Assembly: GCF_014268655.2 (NCBI RefSeq)
Contig: NZ_JABWQX020000006.1
Coordinates: 1-64,000, forward strand
Direction of reading: 5' to 3'
Length of the DNA: 64,000 bases
From: Pseudomonas marvdashtae
GTDB lineage: Bacteria > Pseudomonadota > Gammaproteobacteria > Pseudomonadales > Pseudomonadaceae
In this document: positions 29,011 through 37,827 of the stretch, piece by piece
Numbering within the stretch: the stretch's first letter is position 1
Layout: every line of letters begins with the position of its first letter
Position numbers and translations under genes: made by a program
Notes under the pieces: model-generated
Database searches by the model: none
Told to the model about the DNA's origin: nothing
What the model saw: only the letters and a program-made list of their open reading frames with translations

Positions 29011-29040
29011 CCATGTGGGCGCGCGCTTGCGCCCACATGG
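29011..29040 (+). other. Perfect hairpin between clpV and vgrG
   Basis: CCATGTGGGCGC (29011-29022) pairs with GCGCCCACATGG (29029-29040) around a 6-base loop. No T run follows on either strand, so it is not a classic terminator. It may limit read-through into the vgrG-eagR-rhs cargo module or protect the upstream mRNA 3' end. Confidence 0.6.
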
Positions 29041-29082
29041 AACTCGGCGCCGTCAGCTAATACAACTTGCACGGGACACTCG

Positions 29083-31020
29083 ATGTTATTCAACCAAGCC
29101 TCACGCCTGGCAAAAATCACCAGCCCCCTGGGACCCGAGGTGCTGTTGCTCAAGGACATGGGTGGCGGCGAAGAGCTGGGGCGGCTGTTCAACTATGAGT
29201 TGCAGCTGCACTCGCTGGACAACGCCATCGATCTCAACCAGGTGCTCGGCAAGCCCATGTGCGTGAGCGTTCAACTGGACGGCGGTGGTGAGCGGCATTT
29301 CCACGGCATCGTTGCGCGCTTCAGCCAAAACATCGACCAAGGCCAGTTCGCCAGCTACCAGGCCACGCTGCGACCATGGCTGTGGCTGCTGACGCGCACC
29401 TCCGACTGCCGGATTTTCCAGAACCTGACCATCCCGCAGATCATCAAGCAGGTGTTCCGCGACCTCGGTTTCTCGGACTTTGAAGACGCCCTCAGCCGCC
29501 CGTATCGCGAGTGGGAATACTGCGTCCAGTACCGCGAGACCAGCTTCGATTTCGTCAGTCGCCTGATGGAACAGGAAGGCATCTACTACTTCTTCCGCCA
29601 CGAGCAGGGTCGCCATGTGCTGGTGCTGGCCGACGCCTATGGCGCGCACACCACCGTGCCCGGCTACGGTTCGGTGCCTTATTATCCGAAGAACGAGCAG
29701 CAGCGCGAACGCGATCATATTCACGACTGGCACCTGGCCCAGGAAGTCCAGCCCGGCTCGCTGGAGCTTAACGACTACGACTTCCAGCGCCCCAGCGCCC
29801 GCATCGATGTGCGCTCGGCCATGCCGCGCCCGCATGCCGCCGGTGACTATCCGCTGTATGACTACCCCGGCACCTACGTGCAAAGCGAAGATGGCGAACA
29901 TTATGCGCGCACCCGCATCGAAGCCTTGCAGACCCTGCATGAGCAGGTCGAGCTGGCGGGCAACGCCCGCGGCCTGGGTTCGGGGCACCTGTTCAGCCTC
30001 ACCGGCTTCACTCGCCAGGACCAGAATCGCGAATACCTGATCGTCGGCGCGCGTTACTACGTCTCCCAGGAGAGCGGTGAATCCGGTGTCGGCGCGCCTT
30101 CGGCGCAATTCGAAAGCAGCCTGACCTGCATCGACGCCCAGCAAAGCTTTCGCCCGATGGCGATTACCCACCGCCCCATCGTCAAGGGACCGCAAACCGC
30201 CTTGGTGGTCGGCCCCAAGGGCGAGGAAATCTGGACCGATCAGTTCGGCAGGGTGAAGGTGCATTTCTATTGGGACCGTCACGACCAGTCCAACGAAAAC
30301 AGCTCCTGCTGGATCCGCGTGTCGCAATCCTGGGCGGGTAAAAACTGGGGTTCGATGCAGATTCCGCGCATCGGCCAGGAAGTCATCGTCAGCTTCCTCG
30401 AAGGCGACCCGGACCGGCCGATCATCACCGGCCGCGTCTACAACGCCGAGCAGACCGTGCCCTACGACCTGCCGGAAAACGCCACCCAGAGCGGTATGAA
30501 AAGTCGTTCCAGCAAGGGCGGTACGCCGGCGAACTTCAACGAAATCCGCATGGAAGACAAAAAAGGCGCAGAGCAGTTGTACATCCATGCCGAGCGCAAC
30601 CAGGACATCGTGGTCGAGGTGGATGAAAGCCATTCGGTGGGCCACGACCGCAACAAAAGCATCGGCCACAACGAGACGGTGACCATCGGCAACAACCGGC
30701 TGCGTATCGTCAAGCAGGAGGACATCCTGTCCGTGGGCCAGCGCAAGACCGACAGCATCAGCCAGAGCTACGTCATCGAAGTGGGCGAGAACCTGCGCCT
30801 GGTCTGCGGAGAAAGCATCTTGGAGCTCAACGCCAGCGGCCAGATCAACCTGACCGGCGTGCAAATCAGCTTCTATGCCAGCGGCGATGCCGAGTTCAAC
30901 ACCGGCGGCGTGCTGCACCTGAACAACGGCGGCGGTCCCGGCGCCACCCCGGACGGCCAGGGCGTCAAGGCAAGCATCGACGCCAACGTCGCCGCCGCGT
31001 TCCCGCCGCCCAAGGGCTAA
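29083..31020 (+). CDS. vgrG: VgrG spike protein
   Basis: 645 residues, a standard VgrG without an enzymatic C-terminal extension. It starts with the gp27-like part (FNYELQLHS, LGKPMCVSVQL, HFHGIVARFSQ, YRETSFDFVSRLMEQEGIYYFFRH). It continues with the gp5 OB fold (TDQFGRVKVHFYWDRHDQ, SWAGKNWG, RIGQEVIVSFLEGDPDRP) and ends in the repeat-rich beta-helix spike. The protein tips the Hcp tube and carries the PAAR-Rhs cargo encoded two genes downstream. The eagR and rhs genes follow at gaps of 18 and 9 bases. Confidence 0.95.
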   Translation: MLFNQASRLAKITSPLGPEVLLLKDMGGGEELGRLFNYELQLHSLDNAIDLNQVLGKPMCVSVQLDGGGERHFHGIVARFSQNIDQGQFASYQATLRPWLWLLTRTSDCRIFQNLTIPQIIKQVFRDLGFSDFEDALSRPYREWEYCVQYRETSFDFVSRLMEQEGIYYFFRHEQGRHVLVLADAYGAHTTVPGYGSVPYYPKNEQQRERDHIHDWHLAQEVQPGSLELNDYDFQRPSARIDVRSAMPRPHAAGDYPLYDYPGTYVQSEDGEHYARTRIEALQTLHEQVELAGNARGLGSGHLFSLTGFTRQDQNREYLIVGARYYVSQESGESGVGAPSAQFESSLTCIDAQQSFRPMAITHRPIVKGPQTALVVGPKGEEIWTDQFGRVKVHFYWDRHDQSNENSSCWIRVSQSWAGKNWGSMQIPRIGQEVIVSFLEGDPDRPIITGRVYNAEQTVPYDLPENATQSGMKSRSSKGGTPANFNEIRMEDKKGAEQLYIHAERNQDIVVEVDESHSVGHDRNKSIGHNETVTIGNNRLRIVKQEDILSVGQRKTDSISQSYVIEVGENLRLVCGESILELNASGQINLTGVQISFYASGDAEFNTGGVLHLNNGGGPGATPDGQGVKASIDANVAAAFPPPKG

Positions 31021-31038
31021 CCACGAGATATATGCCCC

Positions 31039-31476
31039 ATGACTTACCGTCTCAACGAATTCCAGCTCCAGCTACCGCCCAGCGAACTGCTGGACGCCTC
31101 GATCAACATCCTCAAGTTCCCCGAATTGGGTACGTCCTTGATCGTCAGCCGCAGCCTGTTGGCCGAGGGTGAAACCTTGCAAAGCAACCTGGATGACCAG
31201 CTCAAGCGCCTGGAAAAACAAGTCCAGGACCTGCGCTGCCAACCAGGCGCCACGTTGCGTGTGGGGGCCAATCAGGAAGTCGAAGCCATCGAACTGCGCA
31301 GCCAGTTCAACAAGGGCAACGAAAAGGTCTTCCAGTTTCAATTGGCGCTGGTACTGCCAGGTACTCGCAAGATGCTTGCCTTGAGTTACGTGAAGGCCGA
31401 GAAGCTGGGGGATGCTGAGGCGGCACATTGGGCGACGATCAAGGGTTCGCTGATTTTCGACGCTCCGGCCGGATGA
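31039..31476 (+). CDS. eagR: EagR-type T6SS chaperone (DcrB/DUF1795 domain)
   Basis: 145 residues forming a single DcrB-like domain (YRLNEFQLQLP, DASINILKFPE, SLIVSRSLLAEGETLQ, QFQLALVLPG). EagR proteins bind and shield the N-terminal hydrophobic segments of PAAR-Rhs effectors and help load them on VgrG. Its place between vgrG and an rhs gene with such segments is the canonical order. The ribosome site is weak. Confidence 0.88.
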   Translation: MTYRLNEFQLQLPPSELLDASINILKFPELGTSLIVSRSLLAEGETLQSNLDDQLKRLEKQVQDLRCQPGATLRVGANQEVEAIELRSQFNKGNEKVFQFQLALVLPGTRKMLALSYVKAEKLGDAEAAHWATIKGSLIFDAPAG

Positions 31477-31485
31477 GCAACGTGC

Positions 31486-34400
31486 ATGTCTGACGCACTC
31501 TGGGCCGCCCGACTGGGCGATGCGTTGAACCACACCTCGATGATGGCCGACATCCTCGGCGGCGTGCTGGAAGTGGCGGCGAACATTGCAATCACGGCCG
31601 TGGCGACGGCTGCCGTAGTGGCGGCCACGGGTATTACCGTGGTCACCGGCGGGCTGGGTTGCTTCGTCCTCGGCTTGGTGGTGGGCACGATTGTCGGCCT
31701 GGCCATGAGCAAGACCGGGGCCGACAAGGGCCTGAGTAATATATGCGAGGGCATCGGCAACGCCCTCTTTCCGCCCACGGTGCAGGCCAACATTCTTACC
31801 GGCTCCACCGACACCCTCACCAACAACATCCCCGCCGCTCGCGCCGCCGGAGCGATTGAGTCCCACGTTGCCCCCGCCGGTACGGAGCTGGAGGCCCCCG
31901 AGCCTGAAGAAGAACCCAGCTACCTGGACATGGCCGGGAATTTTTTCTCGCAGATGTGGCGCCCCACCGTTGCCTCGCCCGCCCCTGGCGCCGTGCCCAA
32001 GCCGGAAGACTTGGTCATCTGCATGAAGCACCCGCCGATGCCACCGCAGTTCATGGCCGAAGGCTCGGACAAAGTCACCATCAACAGCCAGCCCGCCGTG
32101 CGCAGCGGTGACCGCAGCACCTGCGATGCGACGGTGGTGTCGTCCGGGCTGATTTCCCCTGACGTGACCATTGGCGGTGGTTCGGTGGTGGTGCGCGAGA
32201 TTCGCAGCGGCAAGACGCCGGGCGTCGGCCTGGCGGTCACCGCGCTGCTGATGCTCAAGGGCGGCAAAGGCAAGTTCTTCAGCAAGCTGCCGTGCATGTT
32301 GGTGGGCGGCGCGGTGTCCATGGCCGCCAGCAGCGCGGCGAACGCGGCCGCCAATGCGGCCATGGGTTCGTCGAACCCGGTGCACGCCGCCACCGGCGCC
32401 AAAGTGCTGGGCGGTGACGAGGAGCTGGATTTCGTCTTGCCCGGCATCCTGCCCATCGATTGGCAGCGCGTGTACAACAGCCGCGACGAACGCCGCGACA
32501 GTTTGTTCGGCGCCGGCTGGAGCGTCGCCTACGAAGTCCAAGTGGAAATCCTGCCCCACCCCGAGGGCGGCGAAACCCTGATCTATACCGACGAACAGGG
32601 CAGGCCCATCGACATGGGCTCCATCCCCTTGGGCGGCGCGGTGTTTAGCGCCGGCGAAGGCCTGGCCGTGCGCCGTCATGTGAACGGGCAACTGTTGATC
32701 GAGAGCGAAGACGGCCTTTACCGTTTGTTCGAACCTTCGCCAGCCAACCCATCACATTTGCGGCTGAGCCAACTGGGCGACCGCAACGACAACCGCATCC
32801 ACCTCGACTACGACGACGCCGGACGCCTGGTGCGACTGCGCGACACCTTCGACCTGGTGCAGGTCGAGCTGATCCGCGAAGGCGAACGCGTCGCCCACAT
32901 CGAGCGCCTCTACCCCGACCAATCCCGCGAAGTGCTGGTCAGCTACGCCTACGACGCGGCGAACACCCTCGCCGAAGTGAGCGACGCCACCGGCCAGGTG
33001 CAACGGCGCTTCAGCTACGACGCCGGGCAACGAATGGTCGAGCACCAGTTGCCCACCGGCCTGCATTGCTTTTACGAATGGGCCTTGATCGACGACCAGG
33101 AATGGCGCGTGGTCCGGCACTGGACCGACGAAGGCGACGCCTACCAGTTCGACTATGACCTCAAGGCTGGCATCACCCGCATCAGCGACAGCCTGCAACG
33201 GGTCAGCATTCGGTACTGGAACAGCCAGCACCAGATCACCCAGTACAGCGACAACCTCGGCCAGACCTGGTTGTTCGAATGGAACGATGAGCGCCAGTTG
33301 CTCAGCGCCACCGATCCACAGGGCGGCCAGTATCAATTCAGCTACGACGACGCCGGCAACCTGATCAGCGAAACCGACCCGTTGGGCCGCAGCGAATCCA
33401 CCCTCTGGCTCGAACACTGGGCCCTGCCGCTGGTGGACACCGACGCCGCCGGCCAAAGCTGGAAGTACCGCTACGATCAACGCGGCAACTGCACGGCGCA
33501 AACCAACCCGCTGGGCCACATCACCCGCTACCGCTACGACGCCCACGGCCAGGTCGTGGAAATCATCGACGCCACCGGCAAAAGCAAGAAGCTACGCTGG
33601 AACCCGTTCGGCCAATTGGTGGAACACGTGGACTGCTCGGGTTATCCGACGCGTTTCAGTTATGACCAGCGGGGTTATTTACAGGTCATTACCGATCCGC
33701 TTGGCGAACGGATAACCTTCACCTACGACACCATGGGCAGAATCCTCAGCCGCCAGTTGCCCGATGGTCGTATCGAGCATTTTCAGCGCAATCTCTGCGG
33801 GCAACTGACGGCGCATACCAATCCGTCTGGCCATACCACCCATTATCAGTACAGCCCTCGCGGCCGAATTCACCAGCGAACGGATGCCCACGGTCGCAAC
33901 GTGCAGTTCAGCTATGACCACTACGCACGACTGCAATCGCTGACCAACGAGAACGGCGAGCGTTATCGGTTTGCCTGGGATGCTAATGATCGTCTGGTCG
34001 AGCAGACGGATCTTGATGGGAGCGCCCATCGTTATGACTACGATGTACTCAACAGCATTACCCGCGTCACCTCGCTGCCTGCGCAATATGGTGACGGGCT
34101 CGGTGTCGTCCCGCAAACACCGCAAGCACCCATTATTCATTGTCTGGAGCGTGACGCCGTGGGGCGTCTGGTTGCCAAGATTACAGATGATGGCCGCACC
34201 GAATACACCTACGATCCGCTGGACCGACTCATCGCAATTACGTTCAGGGATACCCAGGGCCACGAACAGAAGCTGGCTTACCTCTATGACGCCGTGGGCC
34301 AGCCACTCGAAGAGCAAAGCTCAGCCGGCAGCTTGAAACATCGCTACGACGAACTCGGCAATCTCATCCAGACCCAACTGGCTGATGGCCGCTGGATCAA

Positions 34401-35964
34401 CCGCCTGTATTACGGCAGCGGCCACCTGCACCAGATCAACCTCGACGGCCAGGTCGTCTGCGACTTCGAGCGTGATCGGTTGCATCGTGAGGTCCTTCGC
34501 ACCCAGGGTCAGATCAATACCAGGACTGAATATGATCGTGGAGGGCGCTTGCGTTCACGCGTTCGACGTTCAAACAGCCAGCCACGGTCATTGCCTGGAA
34601 CGGGGCAAACACATTTCGAATTCGACCCTGGCGACAACCTGATAAGCCGCCTCGAACAAAAAAAAGGTGCTACGTCTCGACAACTGTTTCACTACGACGC
34701 CACCGATCGAATCATTGCCAGCCAAAACATCGCTCAAGGGCAGCATGAAGCTTTTGCCTATGATGCGGCAGCCAACCTGTTGGACGGCCCGCAACCCAGT
34801 GCCGGCCTGGTCGTGCATAACAAATTATTGACCTACCGAGACAAACGTTATCGGTATGACGGCTTCGGTCGACTGATCGAAAAACGCAGTGCTAGCCGAG
34901 GGGTTCAACGATTCAAGTACGACGCTGAAAGCAGAGTGATCGAAGTACGAAACCAGCATGCCGCCCGCGAAACCATCGTCACGATGAGCTATGACCCGTT
35001 AGGTCGTCGCATTGAAAAAACCGAGCGAGACAGCCATGGCTATCCATTAGGCACCACTCGCTTTGTCTGGGACGGTTTGCAACTGGTCCAGGAACACCGC
35101 AATAGCCAGACCAGCCTGTACCTCTACGAAGATGAAAGCTATGAGCCGCTGGCACGCGTAGATGGCATTGGGGCCCTGCAAAAGGTCAGGTACTACCACA
35201 ACGACCCCAACGGGTTGCCGCAAGAATTGACCGAACAGGACGGGCGCCGCGTCTGGCAGGCCAGCTATTACGTTTGGGGTAATACCGCCGAAGAAATTCG
35301 CGAGCCTTACTACATCGAAGAACAGAACCTGAGGTTCCTGGGACAATACCTGGACCGGGAAACCGGGTTGCACTACAACACGTTCAGATTTTACGACCCT
35401 GACATCGGTCGGTTTATTACGCCGGACCCCATAGGACTCGCTGGGGGCCTGAATCTCTATCAGTATGGCCCTAACCCAATGGGCTGGAGTGACGCATGGG
35501 GGCTGGCGGGCAGTCCGACCACAGCGACCCACATCACCTACTTGGGCGTCGATAAGGCGACAGGAAAACCCTACGTAGGCTATGCCAGCATGCAAGGCAA
35601 GCAGGTAGGTTCAGACGTGCTGAACTATCGCTATGGATCAAACTTTGACCGCTTTGGTGGCCAGGCACCTCAAGTCCTGCATACCGCCTACGGACAGGAC
35701 GGCAAGGACACTACCCGAGGACTCGAGCAACGCGTTTATGAAGGCTTGGGTGGAAAAGACGGCACCGCCAACGCGCAGAACCCAGTCGGCAAAGGCAATG
35801 CCCGAAGGGACAAATACCTGGCGGCGGCGGATAAACATCTGTCCAAGACACCGGCAGGCAAGGCGCTGGATAAACGTATCAAAGCGGCAAATAAAGCCAT
35901 AGCCAAAGCCGCCGCCAAAGGGGCCAGCAAAGGTCGAGGAGCACGGGCAGGCCGGTGCTCGTGA
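31486..35964 (+). CDS. PAAR-Rhs polymorphic toxin with GIY-YIG-like nuclease tip
   Basis: 1492 residues. Hydrophobic segments at about 28-75 and 246-292 flank a PAAR-like region (about 113-240). The Rhs/YD repeat cage covers about 305-1310, and the conserved end DPIGLAGGLNLYQYGPNP with NPMGWSDAWGL marks the autocleavage region near 1315-1342. The unique tip (about 1346-1492) has ITY at 1350-1352 and YVG at 1363-1365, ten residues apart. Arg1382/Arg1389, Glu1414 in RGLEQ and Asn1432 in NAQNP complete a GIY-YIG/URI nuclease pattern. A Lys/Ala-rich tail (about 1455-1485) could bind nucleic acid. Base composition becomes AT-richer in parts after about 33.7 kb, a sign of tip exchange. Nuclease activity is inferred. 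Confidence 0.9.
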   Translation: MSDALWAARLGDALNHTSMMADILGGVLEVAANIAITAVATAAVVAATGITVVTGGLGCFVLGLVVGTIVGLAMSKTGADKGLSNICEGIGNALFPPTVQANILTGSTDTLTNNIPAARAAGAIESHVAPAGTELEAPEPEEEPSYLDMAGNFFSQMWRPTVASPAPGAVPKPEDLVICMKHPPMPPQFMAEGSDKVTINSQPAVRSGDRSTCDATVVSSGLISPDVTIGGGSVVVREIRSGKTPGVGLAVTALLMLKGGKGKFFSKLPCMLVGGAVSMAASSAANAAANAAMGSSNPVHAATGAKVLGGDEELDFVLPGILPIDWQRVYNSRDERRDSLFGAGWSVAYEVQVEILPHPEGGETLIYTDEQGRPIDMGSIPLGGAVFSAGEGLAVRRHVNGQLLIESEDGLYRLFEPSPANPSHLRLSQLGDRNDNRIHLDYDDAGRLVRLRDTFDLVQVELIREGERVAHIERLYPDQSREVLVSYAYDAANTLAEVSDATGQVQRRFSYDAGQRMVEHQLPTGLHCFYEWALIDDQEWRVVRHWTDEGDAYQFDYDLKAGITRISDSLQRVSIRYWNSQHQITQYSDNLGQTWLFEWNDERQLLSATDPQGGQYQFSYDDAGNLISETDPLGRSESTLWLEHWALPLVDTDAAGQSWKYRYDQRGNCTAQTNPLGHITRYRYDAHGQVVEIIDATGKSKKLRWNPFGQLVEHVDCSGYPTRFSYDQRGYLQVITDPLGERITFTYDTMGRILSRQLPDGRIEHFQRNLCGQLTAHTNPSGHTTHYQYSPRGRIHQRTDAHGRNVQFSYDHYARLQSLTNENGERYRFAWDANDRLVEQTDLDGSAHRYDYDVLNSITRVTSLPAQYGDGLGVVPQTPQAPIIHCLERDAVGRLVAKITDDGRTEYTYDPLDRLIAITFRDTQGHEQKLAYLYDAVGQPLEEQSSAGSLKHRYDELGNLIQTQLADGRWINRLYYGSGHLHQINLDGQVVCDFERDRLHREVLRTQGQINTRTEYDRGGRLRSRVRRSNSQPRSLPGTGQTHFEFDPGDNLISRLEQKKGATSRQLFHYDATDRIIASQNIAQGQHEAFAYDAAANLLDGPQPSAGLVVHNKLLTYRDKRYRYDGFGRLIEKRSASRGVQRFKYDAESRVIEVRNQHAARETIVTMSYDPLGRRIEKTERDSHGYPLGTTRFVWDGLQLVQEHRNSQTSLYLYEDESYEPLARVDGIGALQKVRYYHNDPNGLPQELTEQDGRRVWQASYYVWGNTAEEIREPYYIEEQNLRFLGQYLDRETGLHYNTFRFYDPDIGRFITPDPIGLAGGLNLYQYGPNPMGWSDAWGLAGSPTTATHITYLGVDKATGKPYVGYASMQGKQVGSDVLNYRYGSNFDRFGGQAPQVLHTAYGQDGKDTTRGLEQRVYEGLGGKDGTANAQNPVGKGNARRDKYLAAADKHLSKTPAGKALDKRIKAANKAIAKAAAKGASKGRGARAGRCS

Positions 35965-35997
35965 GCATCATCAATATATTCGGAATGGAGTGAACCC

Positions 35998-36585
35998 ATG
36001 GCCAAGCGCATCACCTTGAAGGAAGGCGATCTAGTCAGCCTCAAACTGCGAGACGATTTATACACCTTGGGTCAAATGACCAAGCATTCAGTCATGCGTT
36101 TTTACGACGTGAAAAGCGAGGATGGCACCTGGCCCGACCTCGTACTGGATAACAGCATGATTTTATTCAGCGGCTTCGTAGGGAAAGTGATTACCCAACG
36201 GCTGGCGGTGGAAAAACTAACCTGCACAACCTCCTTGATCCTGTCAGACCATGAACGTTATTGGCTCAGGCCACACGTCAACTTCGAAGGTGGTTTCCCG
36301 TTTCGGGGCGCCGACCTGATCGATATCGGCACAGATTGCGCTGCCGATTACAGCTTGGTGCCCGCACTGAAAGAAGATCTGACGCTTTCGAAAAACCGCG
36401 ACGTCATTGAGAAATACGAGCTCACCAATATGTGGGGGGATGAAGACTTGAGCGACAGGTTGTGCCGCTATTTCGATACTGGCGTTAACCGCGACGATCT
36501 GAAGTTCGAAGTCTTCCCAGGGCTTTGGACGGACCGTGAGAGCCTAAGGCCGTTAACCCGCCGCTTACCTGTGCCGCTTCGATAG
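35998..36585 (+). CDS. Probable immunity protein for the Rhs toxin (Imm26-like)
   Basis: 195 residues, no signal peptide, so cytoplasmic, where a delivered nuclease would act. The N terminus (ITLKEGDLVSLKLRDDLYTLGQM) resembles the opening of Imm26-type immunity proteins, which accompany many nuclease polymorphic toxins. It begins 33 bases after the rhs stop with GGAATGGAG upstream of its ATG. The gene is visibly less GC-rich than the T6SS core, as usual for toxin-immunity cassettes. Family assignment is by eye. Confidence 0.65.
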   Translation: MAKRITLKEGDLVSLKLRDDLYTLGQMTKHSVMRFYDVKSEDGTWPDLVLDNSMILFSGFVGKVITQRLAVEKLTCTTSLILSDHERYWLRPHVNFEGGFPFRGADLIDIGTDCAADYSLVPALKEDLTLSKNRDVIEKYELTNMWGDEDLSDRLCRYFDTGVNRDDLKFEVFPGLWTDRESLRPLTRRLPVPLR

Positions 36586-36622
36586 ACCGGCGGCGTGAGC
36601 GGGCTTTAAGGCATTCAAGACC

Positions 36623-37288
36623 ATGATCTTAAAAGAAATCTACCTGTACCCCGACTTGGGCGAATTCAGCGACGAAATTATTCATCCGTTTCGCGACCAA
36701 AGCCGCTCGATCTGCAATTTTCTTGAGCGCCACCTGAGTGCAGAAAAATTCGAAACGCCGAACTTCAAGAAAATCTGCTTTGTCGGCACGCGCCAAGCCG
36801 TCGACGAGCCCTATGTAAACTCCAGCGGCGCGCTCATCGTCAATGTCAGCCTGGATACCGAACAGTATAAAAAATGCACATCGGTCAACGAGCTCAATGA
36901 GCTCTTTATACAACTGTTGCTGGAAGGCCTGGAAAAATGCCGCCCACACATTGCCTTGCCCCTTGATTTGCTGAAAAACGCAATGGATGAGTTCCGCCGC
37001 AACCACTATAAAAACGAGTGGACTTTCAAGCAGAAAAAAATAAAAGGGTCTGACTATGTCTGCGCCCTGGAGTGCCAGTTAACCATCGACTGCTTCCTCA
37101 TGAACCTTAAGGTCTTGAGGAAAGACACAGCAGTACTCGATAAAGAAATTCTGCGAACCGCACCCGACGAAATAGCGTTCGGTCCGTACCTCAAAGACCT
37201 CAAGGAAGAAGGCGGCAGAATCAAGGTCATCGACAAATCGGGCGTGGCCTTCTACACCACCACGGTTTCTAGCTTGGACAAGCTTTGA
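36623..37288 (+). CDS. Uncharacterised protein, possible second immunity or cassette gene
   Basis: 221 residues, not recognised. No signal peptide or membrane segment is seen. It is rich in Lys, Glu and Leu, with predicted helices (NELNELFIQLLLEGLEKC, LPLDLLKNAMDEF). It follows the Imm26-like gene by 37 bases, in the same orientation and with similar lower GC, and ends where a REP-bearing spacer starts. That makes it part of the Rhs cassette. It could be a second immunity gene, or an immunity gene left behind by an earlier toxin tip. Confidence 0.65.
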   Translation: MILKEIYLYPDLGEFSDEIIHPFRDQSRSICNFLERHLSAEKFETPNFKKICFVGTRQAVDEPYVNSSGALIVNVSLDTEQYKKCTSVNELNELFIQLLLEGLEKCRPHIALPLDLLKNAMDEFRRNHYKNEWTFKQKKIKGSDYVCALECQLTIDCFLMNLKVLRKDTAVLDKEILRTAPDEIAFGPYLKDLKEEGGRIKVIDKSGVAFYTTTVSSLDKL

Positions 37289-37355
37289 CAGCTGTCCAAA
37301 GGGCGAAATGCCGATCGAGCCAACACCACAGGGCCTGATCCGAAACACAGATCTC

Positions 37356-37397
37356 GTGGCGAGGGAGCTTGCTCCCGCTGGGTGGCGAAGCCGCCCC
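37356..37397. repeat. Single REP-like palindrome
   Basis: GTGGCGAGGGAGCTTGCTCC begins the unit, which continues through CGCTGGG and GGCGAAGCCGCC stems. It is the same family as the paired units at 58045-58164 and 58410-58529. The rest of the spacer, 37398-37600, shows no gene or clear signal. Confidence 0.8.
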
Positions 37398-37604
37398 AAA
37401 AAGGCCGGCGCATTCCTACAGAAAAACCGCTGCGCCATTGAGCGAGAGCACGCTTCCTCGCCCCAAATCCTAGGCATTACGAAGGCTTGTTTATTCTCCC
37501 TCCGCAACGCCTCCACCAAGCTACGCATCCTTGCGCCATTGCCTACAACTACGCCAGAATCCGCTGGCTTGTGCGCCTTGCCCCCGGGGCCTATCGTCTT
37601 CCTG

Positions 37605-37827
37605 CCACTGCCCACCAGTGGTCGGGTTTAGTAGCCCGAGGTTTTCCGCAAGATGCACGAGCTATCCACTCAGGCAGGTGTTCCAATTCCTGTCCTTGAT
37701 GGTGGCTGTGCGCAGGGCGCTTCGGCGCGCCGGCAATGCTGGAATCCCCGGTCTACTAACCTGCGTACAGCCGCCACCCTTCTTTTAGTAGGGAAAGGGT
37801 CGCGGCCCAACTCAAGGATTCCAGCTT
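37605..37827 (+). promoter_or_regulatory. Structured 5' leader with alternative pairings in front of the DUF6124-like gene
   Basis: Two hairpins open it: CCACTG/CAGTGG (37605-37621) and TCGGG/CCCGA (37622-37639) with loop TTTAGTAG. A long imperfect stem pairs 37701-37716 with 37760-37778 and encloses a GCGC-TTCG-GCGC tetraloop hairpin (37717-37728). CTACTAA (37753-37759) can pair with TTAGTAG at 37628-37634 or at 37785-37791, but not both. GCTGGAATCC (37738-37747) is a perfect complement of GGATTCCAGC (37816-37825), which overlaps the AAGGA Shine-Dalgarno (37814-37818) of the next gene. This is what a translation-controlling leader would look like; no known riboswitch class is recognised. Confidence 0.65.

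Noticed and set aside
29011..29040. Intrinsic terminator after clpV
   Set aside because: The hairpin is perfect but lacks a T run on either strand, so it is reported only as a hairpin.
29101..30918. A 605-residue minus-strand open frame
   Set aside because: Antisense to vgrG with no recognisable motif or ribosome site.
31072..32691. A 539-residue minus-strand open frame
   Set aside because: Antisense to eagR and the start of rhs; repetitive His/Gly/Arg composition.
37308..37631. A 107-residue plus-strand frame after the Rhs cassette
   Set aside because: It runs through a REP palindrome, has no ribosome site, and its composition does not look coding.
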